64,000 nt of DNA from Treponema_B putidum (GCF_007830595.1 NZ_VLLD01000002.1); one strand, 5' to 3'; shown: positions 33,650 to 43,366, counted from the stretch's first letter. Notes: generated by a model from the sequence alone, not told the origin. Program-made: numbers and translations.

Positions 33650-33723
33650 CGGGCAATAGCGCAGTTGGTTAGCGTACAAGTCTGGGGGACTTGGGGTCCC
33701 CGGTTCAAATCCGGGTTGCCCGA
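33650..33723 (+). tRNA. tRNA-Pro (GGG)
   Basis: The acceptor stem CGGGCAA pairs with TTGCCCG. The D-arm is GCGCAGTTGGTTAGCG. The anticodon stem CAAGT/ACTTG encloses the loop CTGGGGG, giving anticodon GGG. The T-arm is CCCCGGTTCAAATCCGGG. CCA is not encoded. A terminator hairpin follows directly. Confidence 0.95.
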
Positions 33724-33724
33724 T

Positions 33725-33761
33725 AAAGAACTTCGTTTTTTTAAAACGAAGTTCTTTTTTT
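33725..33761 (+). terminator. tRNA-Pro intrinsic terminator
   Basis: AAGAACTTCGTTTT and AAAACGAAGTTCTT form a 14-bp stem followed by a T-run. It can also serve the minus-strand gene ending at 33773. Confidence 0.88.
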
Positions 33762-33772
33762 ATACTTACCTT

Positions 33773-35212
33773 TTAATATCCGAAAACAAGTTTTATTTTT
33801 GCTTCGGCTCCGGTACCTTTAAAACTTCCTGTAAATGAAGGAGATGCAGCCGAAACCGCCGTTTCAAGCCTAAAAACCCTTGTTTCCAAAAAGAGCCCCA
33901 GTTGATTTTTCCAAACTCTATCTTCACGACTCATTCCAATATATGCGCCCAAAACCTTTAAAAAACGGCTTTCCAATTTTAGTCCCGCATCAACATAAAA
34001 GGGCTTATAACAATGGCAGCCTATGCTGGGCGTAATAATCAAATAATCATTAAAAAAAGGTCTTATATCCGAGCTTACTGAAAGTTTTAATGGCCTGAAT
34101 ATATTTTTTGTAGGTAAATCATAGGTTAAATTTGTCTCGGTAAAAGATCCGCTGGGAGGCTTTATTTGAGATGCTTGATCAGGTGTTATAAAGCCATTCA
34201 TATATTGAATTAGAGATTCCATTCTAAAATCTCCCTCATATATTTTCGAAATACCCTTATTTAGTCTGGACGGAAAAATAGGAATATTTATAACATTAAA
34301 ATTCAGATTAGCAAGATCATTGAAAGTATAGGTACCGTAAAAGTTAAAATCTACACCGCCTCTTGATAAAATATCTCCTATATCTAATTTGGAATTGGGG
34401 TCTCCAAATGTAGGAAGGTGAGAGTACAAATTTAGTTTTAACTTACCCCTTGCAACTATTTTTCCGGTTATAGGATCATTGATAAACTCATAATCCCCCA
34501 TATCCGATTCCATATAAAATGCTGGTATAAAATAAGAAGTGCTTACTCTAAATTTAAATGAATTAAATTTCATACCATAAAAAATACCCGTATCTGTAAA
34601 GCCTTGTGATATTCCCGTTATTTTTCCACTGAAGCTGTTTGAAGAAAGATTTCCATTTGCTGCAAAATCGATTATATTTTTGGGAATATTTGAAAATTCG
34701 TAACCCTCTGTTTTTATAAAAAAGCCGAATTCGGCTTTTGACTTTATATAAATATCCAAGTATATATTTGCCGTTCCGGCTGCAGATAAATCAAACCCTG
34801 CCTTAGGCAAGGCTTTTGACATTGCGGATAAGTCAATTTCAAGAGTTTTTTGAAATAAATCGGTAATTTTAAAATATGAATTGGAAACCCCAACTTTAAC
34901 TTCAATACCGAACGCAAAAGCCTCTCTGCTGTTTTTAAAAAACGATTCCTTAGGAGGCTTTTCAATTTCTTGAACTTCGGTTTCGGTATTTTCAGGTATT
35001 TCCGTTTCGGGTTCTTTAGAATCCTCTTGCTCAGTATTTTCATCATCATTAACAGGAGACTCAACTAAATCTATTCCGTTTCTTTTTCTTATTTCGTTGA
35101 GCATTGTTTCTGTTTGCTCATCTGAATCATAAGCTGAAGAGATATCTTCTTCGGAATATGTATTTAAAACAAAAAATGAAAATATTAAAAATAAAAAAAT
35201 ATATTTTTTCAT
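33773..35212 (-). CDS. Exported treponemal protein with barrel-like C-terminus
   Basis: The product has 479 residues from the ATG at 35210-35212, which is 8 nt from GAGG; another ATG at 35218 is too close to it. The signal peptide is MKKYIFLFLIFSFFVLNTYS. An acidic linker of about residues 25-90 (many Glu, Thr and Pro) follows. The remainder has alternating strands and ends in GAEAKIKLVFGY, with a terminal aromatic residue as in outer-membrane barrels. It lies 12 nt after the lipoprotein gene and shares its transcript, so the two may form one envelope complex. The family is not recognised. Confidence 0.65.
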   Translation of the reverse strand: MKKYIFLFLIFSFFVLNTYSEEDISSAYDSDEQTETMLNEIRKRNGIDLVESPVNDDENTEQEDSKEPETEIPENTETEVQEIEKPPKESFFKNSREAFAFGIEVKVGVSNSYFKITDLFQKTLEIDLSAMSKALPKAGFDLSAAGTANIYLDIYIKSKAEFGFFIKTEGYEFSNIPKNIIDFAANGNLSSNSFSGKITGISQGFTDTGIFYGMKFNSFKFRVSTSYFIPAFYMESDMGDYEFINDPITGKIVARGKLKLNLYSHLPTFGDPNSKLDIGDILSRGGVDFNFYGTYTFNDLANLNFNVINIPIFPSRLNKGISKIYEGDFRMESLIQYMNGFITPDQASQIKPPSGSFTETNLTYDLPTKNIFRPLKLSVSSDIRPFFNDYLIITPSIGCHCYKPFYVDAGLKLESRFLKVLGAYIGMSREDRVWKNQLGLFLETRVFRLETAVSAASPSFTGSFKGTGAEAKIKLVFGY

Positions 35213-35224
35213 TTGCATTACCTC

Positions 35225-37321
35225 TTAAAATTCATAAGTTATATCCATATTTGCGACAGTATAAGCCGAAAAGTTTAAGGTGCCGTTTTTGATATTTATT
35301 TCGCTGTCCTTTGGAATCGTTACTTCAATAACAATGGGGAATTTACTGCTTCTCTTTATATCTTCTATTTCTTCCTTTGACAAGTTGATAGACATAGGTC
35401 TTTTTTCTTTTAGCTTTAGTTTTTTTTCAAATTTGAATATACTGCCGTCTTTCCATTCGGGATTGTAAATTCTTGCATCAAGCGTCAATCCAGTATTATT
35501 TGTATACTCAATAATAAGGTTTAATTCTTTTATTGAATCAAGAACTTGGCTGGATGGGCCGGCTATGGTTTCTCCTGATTGTCTTGATAATAAATCATTG
35601 ATAGACAATACCTCTTTACATATATTATCATTTATTGTTACAGCCATAGGTATATCAAGAAGAGCATGTGCTTTAAATTCAGCCTTTTTATCTTTTTTTA
35701 TTTTATTTATTACATCTTTTGTAAGTGTGAGCTTGTTTAAACTCATATCAATTTTAAATTTAAATGCTTCAGGTTTGGATTCAAAAACATTTTCTAGGTC
35801 TATAGAACTTTGCTCTATGCTGGCTTTAGGGATATTATTATTAAAAGTAGGATCTGCCACAAATTGTGTTTTTTCATTATTTTTATTAATAATTTCTTTT
35901 TTTGTGCTGCCGTATTCGAGTTCTAGCTTTGTAGTTAGGAAAGGTGCAGGAGCCCCATTACCTGATAAATCGGAAACAAGATAGATATAAGCATTAATAG
36001 GTTTAGGGCTTATTCTGCTTAAAATTTCGTTGTTTTTTAATATATCGGTATTGATGGTATATTCATTATCAATTTTTAAATTTGTTCCTATAGGCTTAAT
36101 TATAGCTTTTTCTAACTCGAAATTCACATTTACTTTTCCTTCGAATGAGTATTCCGATCCCGGAGTAATATTGTAAAGAGTTAGAGTTTGATTAGAGTCA
36201 TCATACCCTGCAATTTTGATCTTTACCTTAATATCCAAGGAGGGGGTAGCATTGAGCATCAGTGTGCTTTTTCCTTTAAATATGTCTTTTTCTTGAGGTT
36301 TATCATTGGTATGGTTTGCCTTAAATTGAGTAAATTCTGTTTGATGAATATTGAGGGCTTCAGATTCTAATTTTATTCCTACATCGGCAGGTAATTTATT
36401 TGTTATGTTAGCTTTTATCAAAATAGGATCTAAAGTTATTTCTTCAACATAATCCTTTATTTCGTTCGGTATATTTATTGTTTCATTAATATTTGGTGTA
36501 ATTGTTTGGTTAGTAATTTTAATTTCTTTAAATTTTTCTATATTGGAGCTAACTTTTAATTTTAAATTGATTACTTGTGTATAATCTGCAGGAATTGTAC
36601 CGCTTATTTCTACATAGCCTGAAATTTTAATTGTATTGTTTGTAATTCTTTTATCTTTTAAATTAAGTTCACCTGTTAGATTGTTCTTTTTTTCAAAGTT
36701 TCCTGAAAGTTGACTTTCTTGATTTATCTGCACATGCTCATAATTTATTGTAAGTTTTTCTTTTAAAATATCATCAATACTGCCTAGGGTTATTTCAAGA
36801 ATTCCCTTTTCGATGTCTGCGTAGGATAAATTCGGTGTAGTTAATTGGATAGAAATTTCAGGAGATATATCAATTTTTTCGTTATTCATGCTCAGATCAC
36901 TACCGTTTGTGTTTTGTATAGACTTTAATGGTCCTGTAGTGTGACTAATATTAATAGTTGGAATAGTTACCGAATTTTTGAGAATGGTTATTTCTTGTTT
37001 TGATGGTATACTGTTTATCTTTTCCGCATAGTCCGTCATATCGATTTCTTTTTCAGGTACTGCATAGTGAAACAAATAATGAAGGGCATTACCTTGATTA
37101 TCTTTTGGCGTATATTTATAAATCTTTACATTTTCATTGTTTTTTAAGGTCTCACTTATATTTTCATAAACAATATTTCCTACATTTATTTCCTTACTAC
37201 CAAGGTTAACCTTTACTTGAGGGGCTGCTTTTATCTTAACTTTTTTTACAAATCCTTGCTTGCATGATGCTAAAATAATCAGAATTAGAATGCCGAAAAA
37301 TATAAATTTCTTATGTTTCAT
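35225..37321 (-). CDS. Large putative lipoprotein, unknown function
   Basis: The 698-residue protein begins MKHKKFIFFGILILIILASC, with a lipobox LASC that would make Cys20 the lipidated residue. The mature part is rich in Asn, Lys, Ile and Thr. It contains several beta-rich blocks of similar type (for example INISHTTGPL and KIKISGYVEISG-like strands), which suggests repeated immunoglobulin-like folds. No catalytic motif is found. It is the first gene of a two-gene unit with the barrel-like protein. An outer-membrane or periplasmic lipoprotein of treponemes is likely. Confidence 0.75.
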   Translation of the reverse strand: MKHKKFIFFGILILIILASCKQGFVKKVKIKAAPQVKVNLGSKEINVGNIVYENISETLKNNENVKIYKYTPKDNQGNALHYLFHYAVPEKEIDMTDYAEKINSIPSKQEITILKNSVTIPTINISHTTGPLKSIQNTNGSDLSMNNEKIDISPEISIQLTTPNLSYADIEKGILEITLGSIDDILKEKLTINYEHVQINQESQLSGNFEKKNNLTGELNLKDKRITNNTIKISGYVEISGTIPADYTQVINLKLKVSSNIEKFKEIKITNQTITPNINETINIPNEIKDYVEEITLDPILIKANITNKLPADVGIKLESEALNIHQTEFTQFKANHTNDKPQEKDIFKGKSTLMLNATPSLDIKVKIKIAGYDDSNQTLTLYNITPGSEYSFEGKVNVNFELEKAIIKPIGTNLKIDNEYTINTDILKNNEILSRISPKPINAYIYLVSDLSGNGAPAPFLTTKLELEYGSTKKEIINKNNEKTQFVADPTFNNNIPKASIEQSSIDLENVFESKPEAFKFKIDMSLNKLTLTKDVINKIKKDKKAEFKAHALLDIPMAVTINDNICKEVLSINDLLSRQSGETIAGPSSQVLDSIKELNLIIEYTNNTGLTLDARIYNPEWKDGSIFKFEKKLKLKEKRPMSINLSKEEIEDIKRSSKFPIVIEVTIPKDSEINIKNGTLNFSAYTVANMDITYEF

Positions 37322-37445
37322 AAACTTCTCTCCCGGTAAAAGTTGTGATCGGACAAGATAAAATATTTTATCTTATGCCTTATGATTATATCAAATTTCT
37401 CTATACAAATCAAGTATAAAATCAATATCTTTTTTTATTTATATA

Positions 37446-37474
37446 TTGATATATTCTTACATTTATGATAGCAT
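37446..37474 (+). promoter_or_regulatory. Acyl-CoA ligase promoter placed for a leaderless mRNA
   Basis: TTGATA (37446-37451), a 17-nt spacer and TAGCAT (37469-37474). The predicted start at about 37481 adjoins the ATG at 37482. No ribosome site is present. Confidence 0.45.
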
Positions 37475-37481
37475 TTACAAT

Positions 37482-39407
37482 ATGAGAACTCTCGACAAAT
37501 CATTACCGTTATTATTAAAACGGATTTCGGCACAATATCCAAACATACGAGCTCAAATGTTTAAGGGTGAGGATAAGGAATTTAAAAGTCTTTCTTATAA
37601 ACAGTTATATGAAATTTCCCTTGATTTTGCAGCAGGACTGCTTTCTATAGGGGTAAGGCCTAAAGACCATGTGGGGCTTATAGCCGATAACCGTAAAGAA
37701 TGGCTTCATGCAAGTTTCGGCATCATGAATATCGGAGCTGCAGATGTTCCGCGAGGCTGTGATGCTACCGAACAGGAAATTACTCACATCCTTTCCTTCT
37801 CAGAATGTAAATTTGCCGTTTTAGAAAATGAAGCACAAATAAAAAAAGTTTTAAGCAATATAGCAGAAATTCCCCTTCTGCAATCGATTATAAGCATAGA
37901 TAATGCCGATTTTAAAAAATTTGAAGAAGAATTCGGCATTAAAGAAAGAAATATTAAATTTTATACTTATGCTCAAATTATAGAATTGGGCAAAACTGCA
38001 AGAATTGAAGGTAAATTCAATCCTGAAGAATATGCGGAAAACGTCGATACCGATGATTTGGCATCTATAATCTTCACATCGGGTACTACCGGAAACCCTA
38101 AGGGTGTTACTATGACCCACAGAAACTTTATGACGCAGCTTATGGAGCTTCCGGATAGGATTATACTTAAACCGGGCCAAAAAGCTATTTCGGTACTTCC
38201 CGTTTGGCATTCATTTGAAAGAGCTTGTGAATATGTTATAATTATTTCAGGCGGTACTATCGCTTATTCAAAGCCGATAGGAAGTATTCTTTTAGCGGAT
38301 ATGCTAAAAATAAACCCGACTCTTTTCCCCTCTGTCCCAAGAATCTGGGAAGCCGTTTATGACGGCATCTTTAAGGCAATGAAAAAAAGAGGCCGCCCCC
38401 TTTATTACCTCTTCTTATTCTTTATTGAAGTCGGAATAAAAACAATGCGCCTAAAAAGGAGAGTAACGGGGCAATGCCCGCATTTTCAGCGCATAACTAA
38501 GGTGCTCTACCCAATATTGGCTCTTATACCGCTTTTATGTATTGCTCCTATGTATTATATCGGGGATTTGCTTATTTACCGAACAATCCGCAAAAAGTTC
38601 GGAAAATGCTTTAGAGCAGGAGTCTCCGGAGGAGGTGCCTTGCCGCCCAATGTTGATGAATTTTTTTGGGCAATCCGAATAAGCGTTGTCGAAGGTTACG
38701 GTATCACAGAAACGGCTCCGGTTATTTGTGTACGGCCGATGCCTAAGCCTGTTTTCGGTACTTTGGGTAAACCGCTCGCTTGTTTTGAATCTAAAATTAT
38801 AGATAAAAACGGAAACGAATTGCCTCATAACAGAAAAGGATTGCTTCTTGTCAAAGGTGATGCCGTAACAAAGGGCTATTATAAGGATCCTGAAAGGACA
38901 GCTGAGGTTATAGATAAGGACGGCTGGTTTGATACCGGAGACCTTGCTATAAAAACAATTGATGGAGAATTAATTCTTAAAGGCCGCCGAAAAAATACTA
39001 TAGTTTTAAGAGGCGGAGAAAACATCGAGCCTGTTCCGATAGAAGTAAAACTGCAGGAATCTCCCTTAATTTCTATTGCCGTCGTTTTAGGCCAAGATCA
39101 AAGAGCCTTGGGAGCCCTAATTGTGGTTAATAAAGAAAACCTCCAAACATGGGCGGCAAATAACGGCTTAAGAAATGTGCCTGTCGCAGAGCTTGTACAT
39201 GACTTGAATGTACAAAAAATGTATGAGGCTGAGGTTGCAGAACTGGTTAACTCCAAAACCGGTTTTAAACTATTTGAAAGAATAAATAGGATTGTCCTTC
39301 TTCCTGAAGAGTTTCAGGCGGGCAGGGAATTATCTGCAAAGGGCGAAATGATGCGTCATAAGATAAATCAGCTTTACCGCAAAGAAATCTATGAACTTTT
39401 TAAATAA
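37482..39407 (+). CDS. Long-chain acyl-CoA synthetase (AMP-binding)
   Basis: The product has 641 residues from the ATG at 37482; an upstream TTG frame lies in the promoter. It adenylates fatty acids and forms acyl-CoA. The key blocks are ASIIFTSGTTGNPKGVTMTH (phosphate loop), VEGYGITETAPV, DGWFDTGDLAI and KGRRKNTIVLRGGENIEP. The conserved C-terminal Lys lies in AKGEMMRHKI. A hydrophobic stretch (VLYPILALIPLLCIAPMYYI) near residue 350 is typical of the membrane-associated long-chain subgroup. A shared bidirectional terminator separates it from tRNA-Leu. Confidence 0.9.
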   Translation: MRTLDKSLPLLLKRISAQYPNIRAQMFKGEDKEFKSLSYKQLYEISLDFAAGLLSIGVRPKDHVGLIADNRKEWLHASFGIMNIGAADVPRGCDATEQEITHILSFSECKFAVLENEAQIKKVLSNIAEIPLLQSIISIDNADFKKFEEEFGIKERNIKFYTYAQIIELGKTARIEGKFNPEEYAENVDTDDLASIIFTSGTTGNPKGVTMTHRNFMTQLMELPDRIILKPGQKAISVLPVWHSFERACEYVIIISGGTIAYSKPIGSILLADMLKINPTLFPSVPRIWEAVYDGIFKAMKKRGRPLYYLFLFFIEVGIKTMRLKRRVTGQCPHFQRITKVLYPILALIPLLCIAPMYYIGDLLIYRTIRKKFGKCFRAGVSGGGALPPNVDEFFWAIRISVVEGYGITETAPVICVRPMPKPVFGTLGKPLACFESKIIDKNGNELPHNRKGLLLVKGDAVTKGYYKDPERTAEVIDKDGWFDTGDLAIKTIDGELILKGRRKNTIVLRGGENIEPVPIEVKLQESPLISIAVVLGQDQRALGALIVVNKENLQTWAANNGLRNVPVAELVHDLNVQKMYEAEVAELVNSKTGFKLFERINRIVLLPEEFQAGRELSAKGEMMRHKINQLYRKEIYELFK

Positions 39408-39421
39408 AAAATAAATTTCAA

Positions 39422-39454
39422 AAAAAAGAACTCAAATTATTGAGTTCTTTTTTT
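39422..39454. terminator. Bidirectional terminator between the acyl-CoA ligase gene and tRNA-Leu
   Basis: AAGAACTCAA and TTGAGTTCTT pair around ATTA. A-runs and T-runs on the two sides give a T-tract in either direction. Confidence 0.88.
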
Positions 39455-39536
39455 GCGGCGAACTGGACTTGAACCAGCACACCCGTTAAGGCATCAGCAC
39501 CTCAAGCTGACGTGTCTACCATTCCACCACCGCCGC
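39454..39536 (-). tRNA. tRNA-Leu (GAG)
   Basis: Read on the minus strand, the acceptor stem is GCGGCGG with TCGCCGC. The anticodon stem GTCAGC/GCTGAT encloses TTGAGGT, giving anticodon GAG. A short class II variable arm (TTAACGGGTGTGC region) is present, and the T-arm reads GCTGGTTCAAGTCCAG. The length of 83 nt fits tRNA-Leu. Confidence 0.95.
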
Positions 39537-39546
39537 AACTGAAACG

Positions 39547-39575
39547 ATTTTATCAGATAATCAAAAAAAAGTCAA
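39547..39575 (-). promoter_or_regulatory. tRNA-Leu promoter
   Basis: On the minus strand: TTGACT (39570-39575), a 17-nt spacer and TAAAAT (39547-39552), ending 10 nt before the tRNA. Confidence 0.75.
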
Positions 39576-39594
39576 TAGAAAACAAAAACTAAAA

Positions 39595-42120
39595 CTAATT
39601 TTCATTTGAAGTTTCCTCTGTGTCTGTGATTTCAGGCATAATTTCGTCATTTGCCGGAGGATCGATAAAAATAGAAGGATCAATTTCAAGAGGGGCTGAG
39701 TCTATTTTTATTTCTTCTTCGCCCTGAGCCATACCGGAATCCTTTATTCTATCTATACCTATATCTCTTAGCTTTATGCCGGACGTATGTTCCGTACAGA
39801 CTTCCGTCGGCTGTGTTCCATATAAAAATGGAAGAGTAACTGTTTCATCGGTACAGTTTTCTGAAGGCAGCATTCCTGATTTTTTACATACATCCACCAT
39901 TATAACCCCTTTTTCGGGTCTCACAAAATCCTTAAAAGGCTTATTTTTATGAACTTCACGCATAAAGTTTGCCGCTACATATCCAGAAAGCATTGAACCA
40001 GTGTTATCAGTTCCTAAAGAATATCCTCCCCTGTCAAAGCCGTACCATGCAATAGCAGAATAATATGGAGAATACATTGCTGCCCATGAAGCTGACCAGT
40101 TTTGCGTCGTTCCGCTCTTTGCAGCCATAGGCATTCTAAATGTTCTTCCCGTTCTTTCATCTTTATAATCGAATTTTTTACCGCCTGAAGAAGCACCGAA
40201 TAGAGTTCCTAAGGTTATGGATTTTTTTAAGATTTCGGTCATTATAAAGGCATTACTTGGACTTATAACCTGCATTGCCGTTCCGCGTTTACGCTGTTCA
40301 ATACGTAAGTCAAGCTCAGGGTCCATTATTGTAACACCGTTCCTATTTTCGATAGATCTTACGGCTATGGGATCTACAGCTCTGCCTTGGTTTCCGAATA
40401 TTGCAAAGGCTCGTAAAAGCTGTACAGGCGTAACGGAACTTATTCCAAGGGCTAAAGGATAGACCTTTTCAAAGGTTCTGTCAATTTCGGCCGGGTCGGT
40501 AATACCCATAAGACTTGCAATACGGTCTATAGCTCTATCAAAGCCCACCATTTCCAAAGTTTTAATTGCAGGAATATTTAAAGAAAGCGGTAATGCCCTA
40601 TAAACCAAGACTGTTCCGTTCCACTTTCCACCGTAGTTATTTGGAATATATTGCACTCCATCCGCGGATTCAAAGACTTGAGGTGAGTCATCCATTCTTG
40701 TAGCAGCTGTAATCACCTTTTCGTCAATTGCTGCAGAATATATCAAAGGTTTTATTGTACTTCCTACCTGAAGTTTTGATTGAGTTGCCCTTATAAGCTG
40801 ATTGGACTCATTGAATTGGCTTCCTCCAATCAGGGCAGTTATATAGCCTGTTTCGTTTTCTATTGAAATAAAGGTTCCTTCTACAACTCTTTCCATTAAA
40901 ACTTCCTGCATTTTGACGGTTGACTGCTTGGTAAGAGTTTTTAGGTTGTCTATGCCGCACATTAGGGCTAGTACATCGATGGTATTATTTAGATTGTTTC
41001 GGTAATAGGAATTAGTTTTTACTTTGAGTTGTTTTTCTCCCATATTAAGAGATTCTATTCCGAAGCAGAGGGTCAAAAGGGATGTCAGATTACTGTACTG
41101 TTCCGCCTGACTAAAGGAGGTTGAGGTTGAGGCAATTACTCTGTTATTAGCTATTTCAATGTATTTTTGAAATTCATTATCTGCTATTTCTTGATGCCTT
41201 AAATCACAGGTAGTATGTACGGTATATCCGTCCTTGTAAAGGTTCATAGTGCCGTATAACATATTGTCGGCCACTTCTCGTCTTACATATTCCGAAAACC
41301 ATCTGGCCTTGTCTTCACGGGTAAGCCATGCCGATAGTGCAATTCTGGTATAGTCAAAGTTAGCCCAATAGTCTTCAAAGGAATCAGCCGCTTCCTCCTT
41401 TGATACAAAGCCTAAGTTTATCATGGCCTCAAGGACATTTTCCTGTCTTTCCCTTGCTCGGTTAGGATAAGTAAAGGGATTGTATCTGGTAGGGTTTGAG
41501 AGCTGAATAATTAAGATAGCCGCCTCTGCAGGTGTAAGCTCTGCTGCCGAATGTCCAAAATAAAAACGGGATGCGGCGCTTACCCCATTTGTGCCTCCGC
41601 CGAAATAAGCTTCGTTCAGATATAGCATCATTATCTCATCTTTTGAATGCCGCCTTTCCATCTGGATTGCCCACCAGAGTTCTTTTACCTTTCTTTTTAT
41701 GCTTCTGTCGGTTCTATCACAATAGAGAAGGCCTGCAATTTGCTGGGTAATTGTACTTCCTCCCCCTAAAGATTTTCCCATAAGTTGTCCTATGACAGCC
41801 CTTATAATTGATTTTATTCTAAAGCCCTTGTGTTCGTAGAATAGACGGTCTTCACGGGCTAAAAGAGCTGCAATCAGATTAGGAGAAATATCTCCGTAAT
41901 TGATGAGCTCTCTCTTTTCGTCCAATGAGAATTCGGTGATTAGGTCTCCTCTTATGTCCAATATTCTTGACGGTAGCGATGGGTTAAAGTCAACAAATAA
42001 TTCGCTTTGCTTTATATTTTTTGTCATTGCAAGCATTTTTCCGAGAGCAAAGGCTCCGCCCGCTAAAACGAGAAAAATCAAAATAAGATATAAATATATT
42101 ATCTTGCTCAGCTTATTCAT
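39595..42120 (-). CDS. Class A penicillin-binding protein (PBP1A-like)
   Basis: The 841-residue protein has one N-terminal membrane anchor (IIYLYLILIFLVLAGGAFAL). The GT51 glycosyltransferase domain has LLAREDRLFYEHKGF, GGGSTITQQIAGLLY and YLNEAYFGGGTNGV. The transpeptidase domain has the Ser-x-x-Lys in VGSTIKPLIYSA, the Ser-x-Asn in PLSLNIPAIK and the Lys-Ser-Gly in AAKSGTTQNWSASW. It polymerises and cross-links peptidoglycan in the periplasm. The acidic C-terminal tail beyond residue 790 looks disordered. No ribosome site precedes the ATG, and a weak promoter (TTGTAA, then TTTTAT or TTTATT) sits right upstream. Confidence 0.95.
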   Translation of the reverse strand: MNKLSKIIYLYLILIFLVLAGGAFALGKMLAMTKNIKQSELFVDFNPSLPSRILDIRGDLITEFSLDEKRELINYGDISPNLIAALLAREDRLFYEHKGFRIKSIIRAVIGQLMGKSLGGGSTITQQIAGLLYCDRTDRSIKRKVKELWWAIQMERRHSKDEIMMLYLNEAYFGGGTNGVSAASRFYFGHSAAELTPAEAAILIIQLSNPTRYNPFTYPNRARERQENVLEAMINLGFVSKEEAADSFEDYWANFDYTRIALSAWLTREDKARWFSEYVRREVADNMLYGTMNLYKDGYTVHTTCDLRHQEIADNEFQKYIEIANNRVIASTSTSFSQAEQYSNLTSLLTLCFGIESLNMGEKQLKVKTNSYYRNNLNNTIDVLALMCGIDNLKTLTKQSTVKMQEVLMERVVEGTFISIENETGYITALIGGSQFNESNQLIRATQSKLQVGSTIKPLIYSAAIDEKVITAATRMDDSPQVFESADGVQYIPNNYGGKWNGTVLVYRALPLSLNIPAIKTLEMVGFDRAIDRIASLMGITDPAEIDRTFEKVYPLALGISSVTPVQLLRAFAIFGNQGRAVDPIAVRSIENRNGVTIMDPELDLRIEQRKRGTAMQVISPSNAFIMTEILKKSITLGTLFGASSGGKKFDYKDERTGRTFRMPMAAKSGTTQNWSASWAAMYSPYYSAIAWYGFDRGGYSLGTDNTGSMLSGYVAANFMREVHKNKPFKDFVRPEKGVIMVDVCKKSGMLPSENCTDETVTLPFLYGTQPTEVCTEHTSGIKLRDIGIDRIKDSGMAQGEEEIKIDSAPLEIDPSIFIDPPANDEIMPEITDTEETSNEN

Positions 42121-42173
42121 ACAGTTAAATAAAACATAATTTTGAGTTTTTTACAAGTGGGTAATTTTTTTAT

Positions 42174-42266
42174 AAAAAAAGAGCCGGTTAAAAACCGGCC
42201 CGCCCATCAGGCTATCGGCAGCCGGTGGGTGGGAGGGGAACCGGCCGCCGATATTTATTTATCGGC
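42174..42266 (-). terminator. Compound terminator region after the FemABX-like gene
   Basis: On the minus strand, GCCGGTT/AACCGGC (42183-42199) followed by TC and seven T residues is a clean terminator. Next to it, ATCGGCAGCCGG (42214-42225) can pair with CCGGCCGCCGAT (42241-42252). The latter's GCCGAT can instead pair with ATCGGC at 42261-42266. Confidence 0.75.
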
Positions 42267-42292
42267 TAAGTATAAAAAAACTTAAGAGCATC

Positions 42293-42321
42293 TTTAAAAA
42301 CTTGGTTAGATTTTTAGAGGC
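42293..42321 (-). repeat. Dispersed hairpin repeat family B, copy 2
   Basis: The minus strand reads CCTCTAAAAATCTAACCAAG followed by TTTTTAAAGA. It is nearly the same as 56875-56905 and lies just after the stop of the FemABX-like gene. Confidence 0.65.
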
Positions 42322-42331
42322 CCTCTTAAAT

Positions 42332-43366
42332 TTATCTTTTCTTATTTTTTAGAATAATCCATCTGATTTTATCTGCAAGGTTAAATAATTTGTACATAAG
42401 AGGCTTATACACAAAGTCGAATGTCCCTATGTATTCTACCAACTGAGGATTATAGCCTGCTTTAAATTTATGAAAGCCGTACCATGAATTCTTTGTGTCA
42501 GGATTTGGTCCTAAGCAGCCCCAAAGGTCAAAAAGAGAACAATTTGCCTCTTTTCCGTATTGAATAGCCTTCCACATTATAAGGTTATTGGGCATTAATT
42601 CTCTATGATTATTGCTTGATGCCCCGTATGGATAATAAAGTTTCCCGTTAAATTTAAAGAGTATCCATGCAGTTAAAACCTCTTCTTCATAAACGGCTTC
42701 AAATATTTTTAGATTGCTTTTTGGAAATATTTTAAATAAATTTTGAAAATATTGGGCATTGTGGTTAAAAAAATTCTGTCTCTTTGTTGTCTCATACATA
42801 AGACTTATATAATTTTCCATTCCCTTTTCGGTACTATTTTCTATGATTTTTACTCCTTTTTTTTCAGCAAGGCGAATGTTATACCTTGTCTTTGAATGAA
42901 AAGAAGCTAAAAGCTCATCATAACCCGCACTTATATTTAAATGAAAATCATATTTTGTAAATAATGGCTTTCCGCGTGCTGCACCCTTCGATAAAAGATA
43001 TTTTTCGGTATCTATAAAAGATTTATTCTCTTGCGAATTACTTGATACCGGCTCATATATATCCGGTTCAATTTTTATAAAAACAGCATTATGTTTTTTT
43101 GCAGCTATTTTTATAATTCCCATTTGTTCATCATTAGGAATTATTCCTTTTGCCGAATATCCGATGGTATACCTTGTTTTTGATAATTTTGAGAAAATTA
43201 TTTGCAAGCCTCCTACAAGCTTTCCGTCTTCAAAAAAACCTATACGCTCAGGAATAGCTCCCATGCTTTTTTTAAAATCTCCCCAAGCCCATGATTGGAT
43301 GGGATGAGAAACAACCTTATCGAACTCGTCTTTATATTCGGATGTTAAAAACCTAGCTTCCATCAT
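42332..43366 (-). CDS. FemABX-like (peptidoglycan bridge / GNAT) aminoacyltransferase
   Basis: The 344-residue protein starts at the ATG at 43366, which has GGAG 6 nt upstream. It shows the FemABX pattern: SWAWGDFKKSMGAIPERIGF, FHSKTRYNIRLAEKKGVKII, then FKFNGKLYYPYGASSNNHRELMPNNLIMW and FDLWGCLGPNPDTKNSWYGFHKFKAGY. Family members add amino acids from aminoacyl-tRNA to lipid II or to other acceptors. The acceptor in a spirochaete is not certain. It follows the LysM-M23 gene by 21 nt and probably serves peptidoglycan or a related envelope polymer. Confidence 0.87.
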   Translation of the reverse strand: MMEARFLTSEYKDEFDKVVSHPIQSWAWGDFKKSMGAIPERIGFFEDGKLVGGLQIIFSKLSKTRYTIGYSAKGIIPNDEQMGIIKIAAKKHNAVFIKIEPDIYEPVSSNSQENKSFIDTEKYLLSKGAARGKPLFTKYDFHLNISAGYDELLASFHSKTRYNIRLAEKKGVKIIENSTEKGMENYISLMYETTKRQNFFNHNAQYFQNLFKIFPKSNLKIFEAVYEEEVLTAWILFKFNGKLYYPYGASSNNHRELMPNNLIMWKAIQYGKEANCSLFDLWGCLGPNPDTKNSWYGFHKFKAGYNPQLVEYIGTFDFVYKPLMYKLFNLADKIRWIILKNKKR

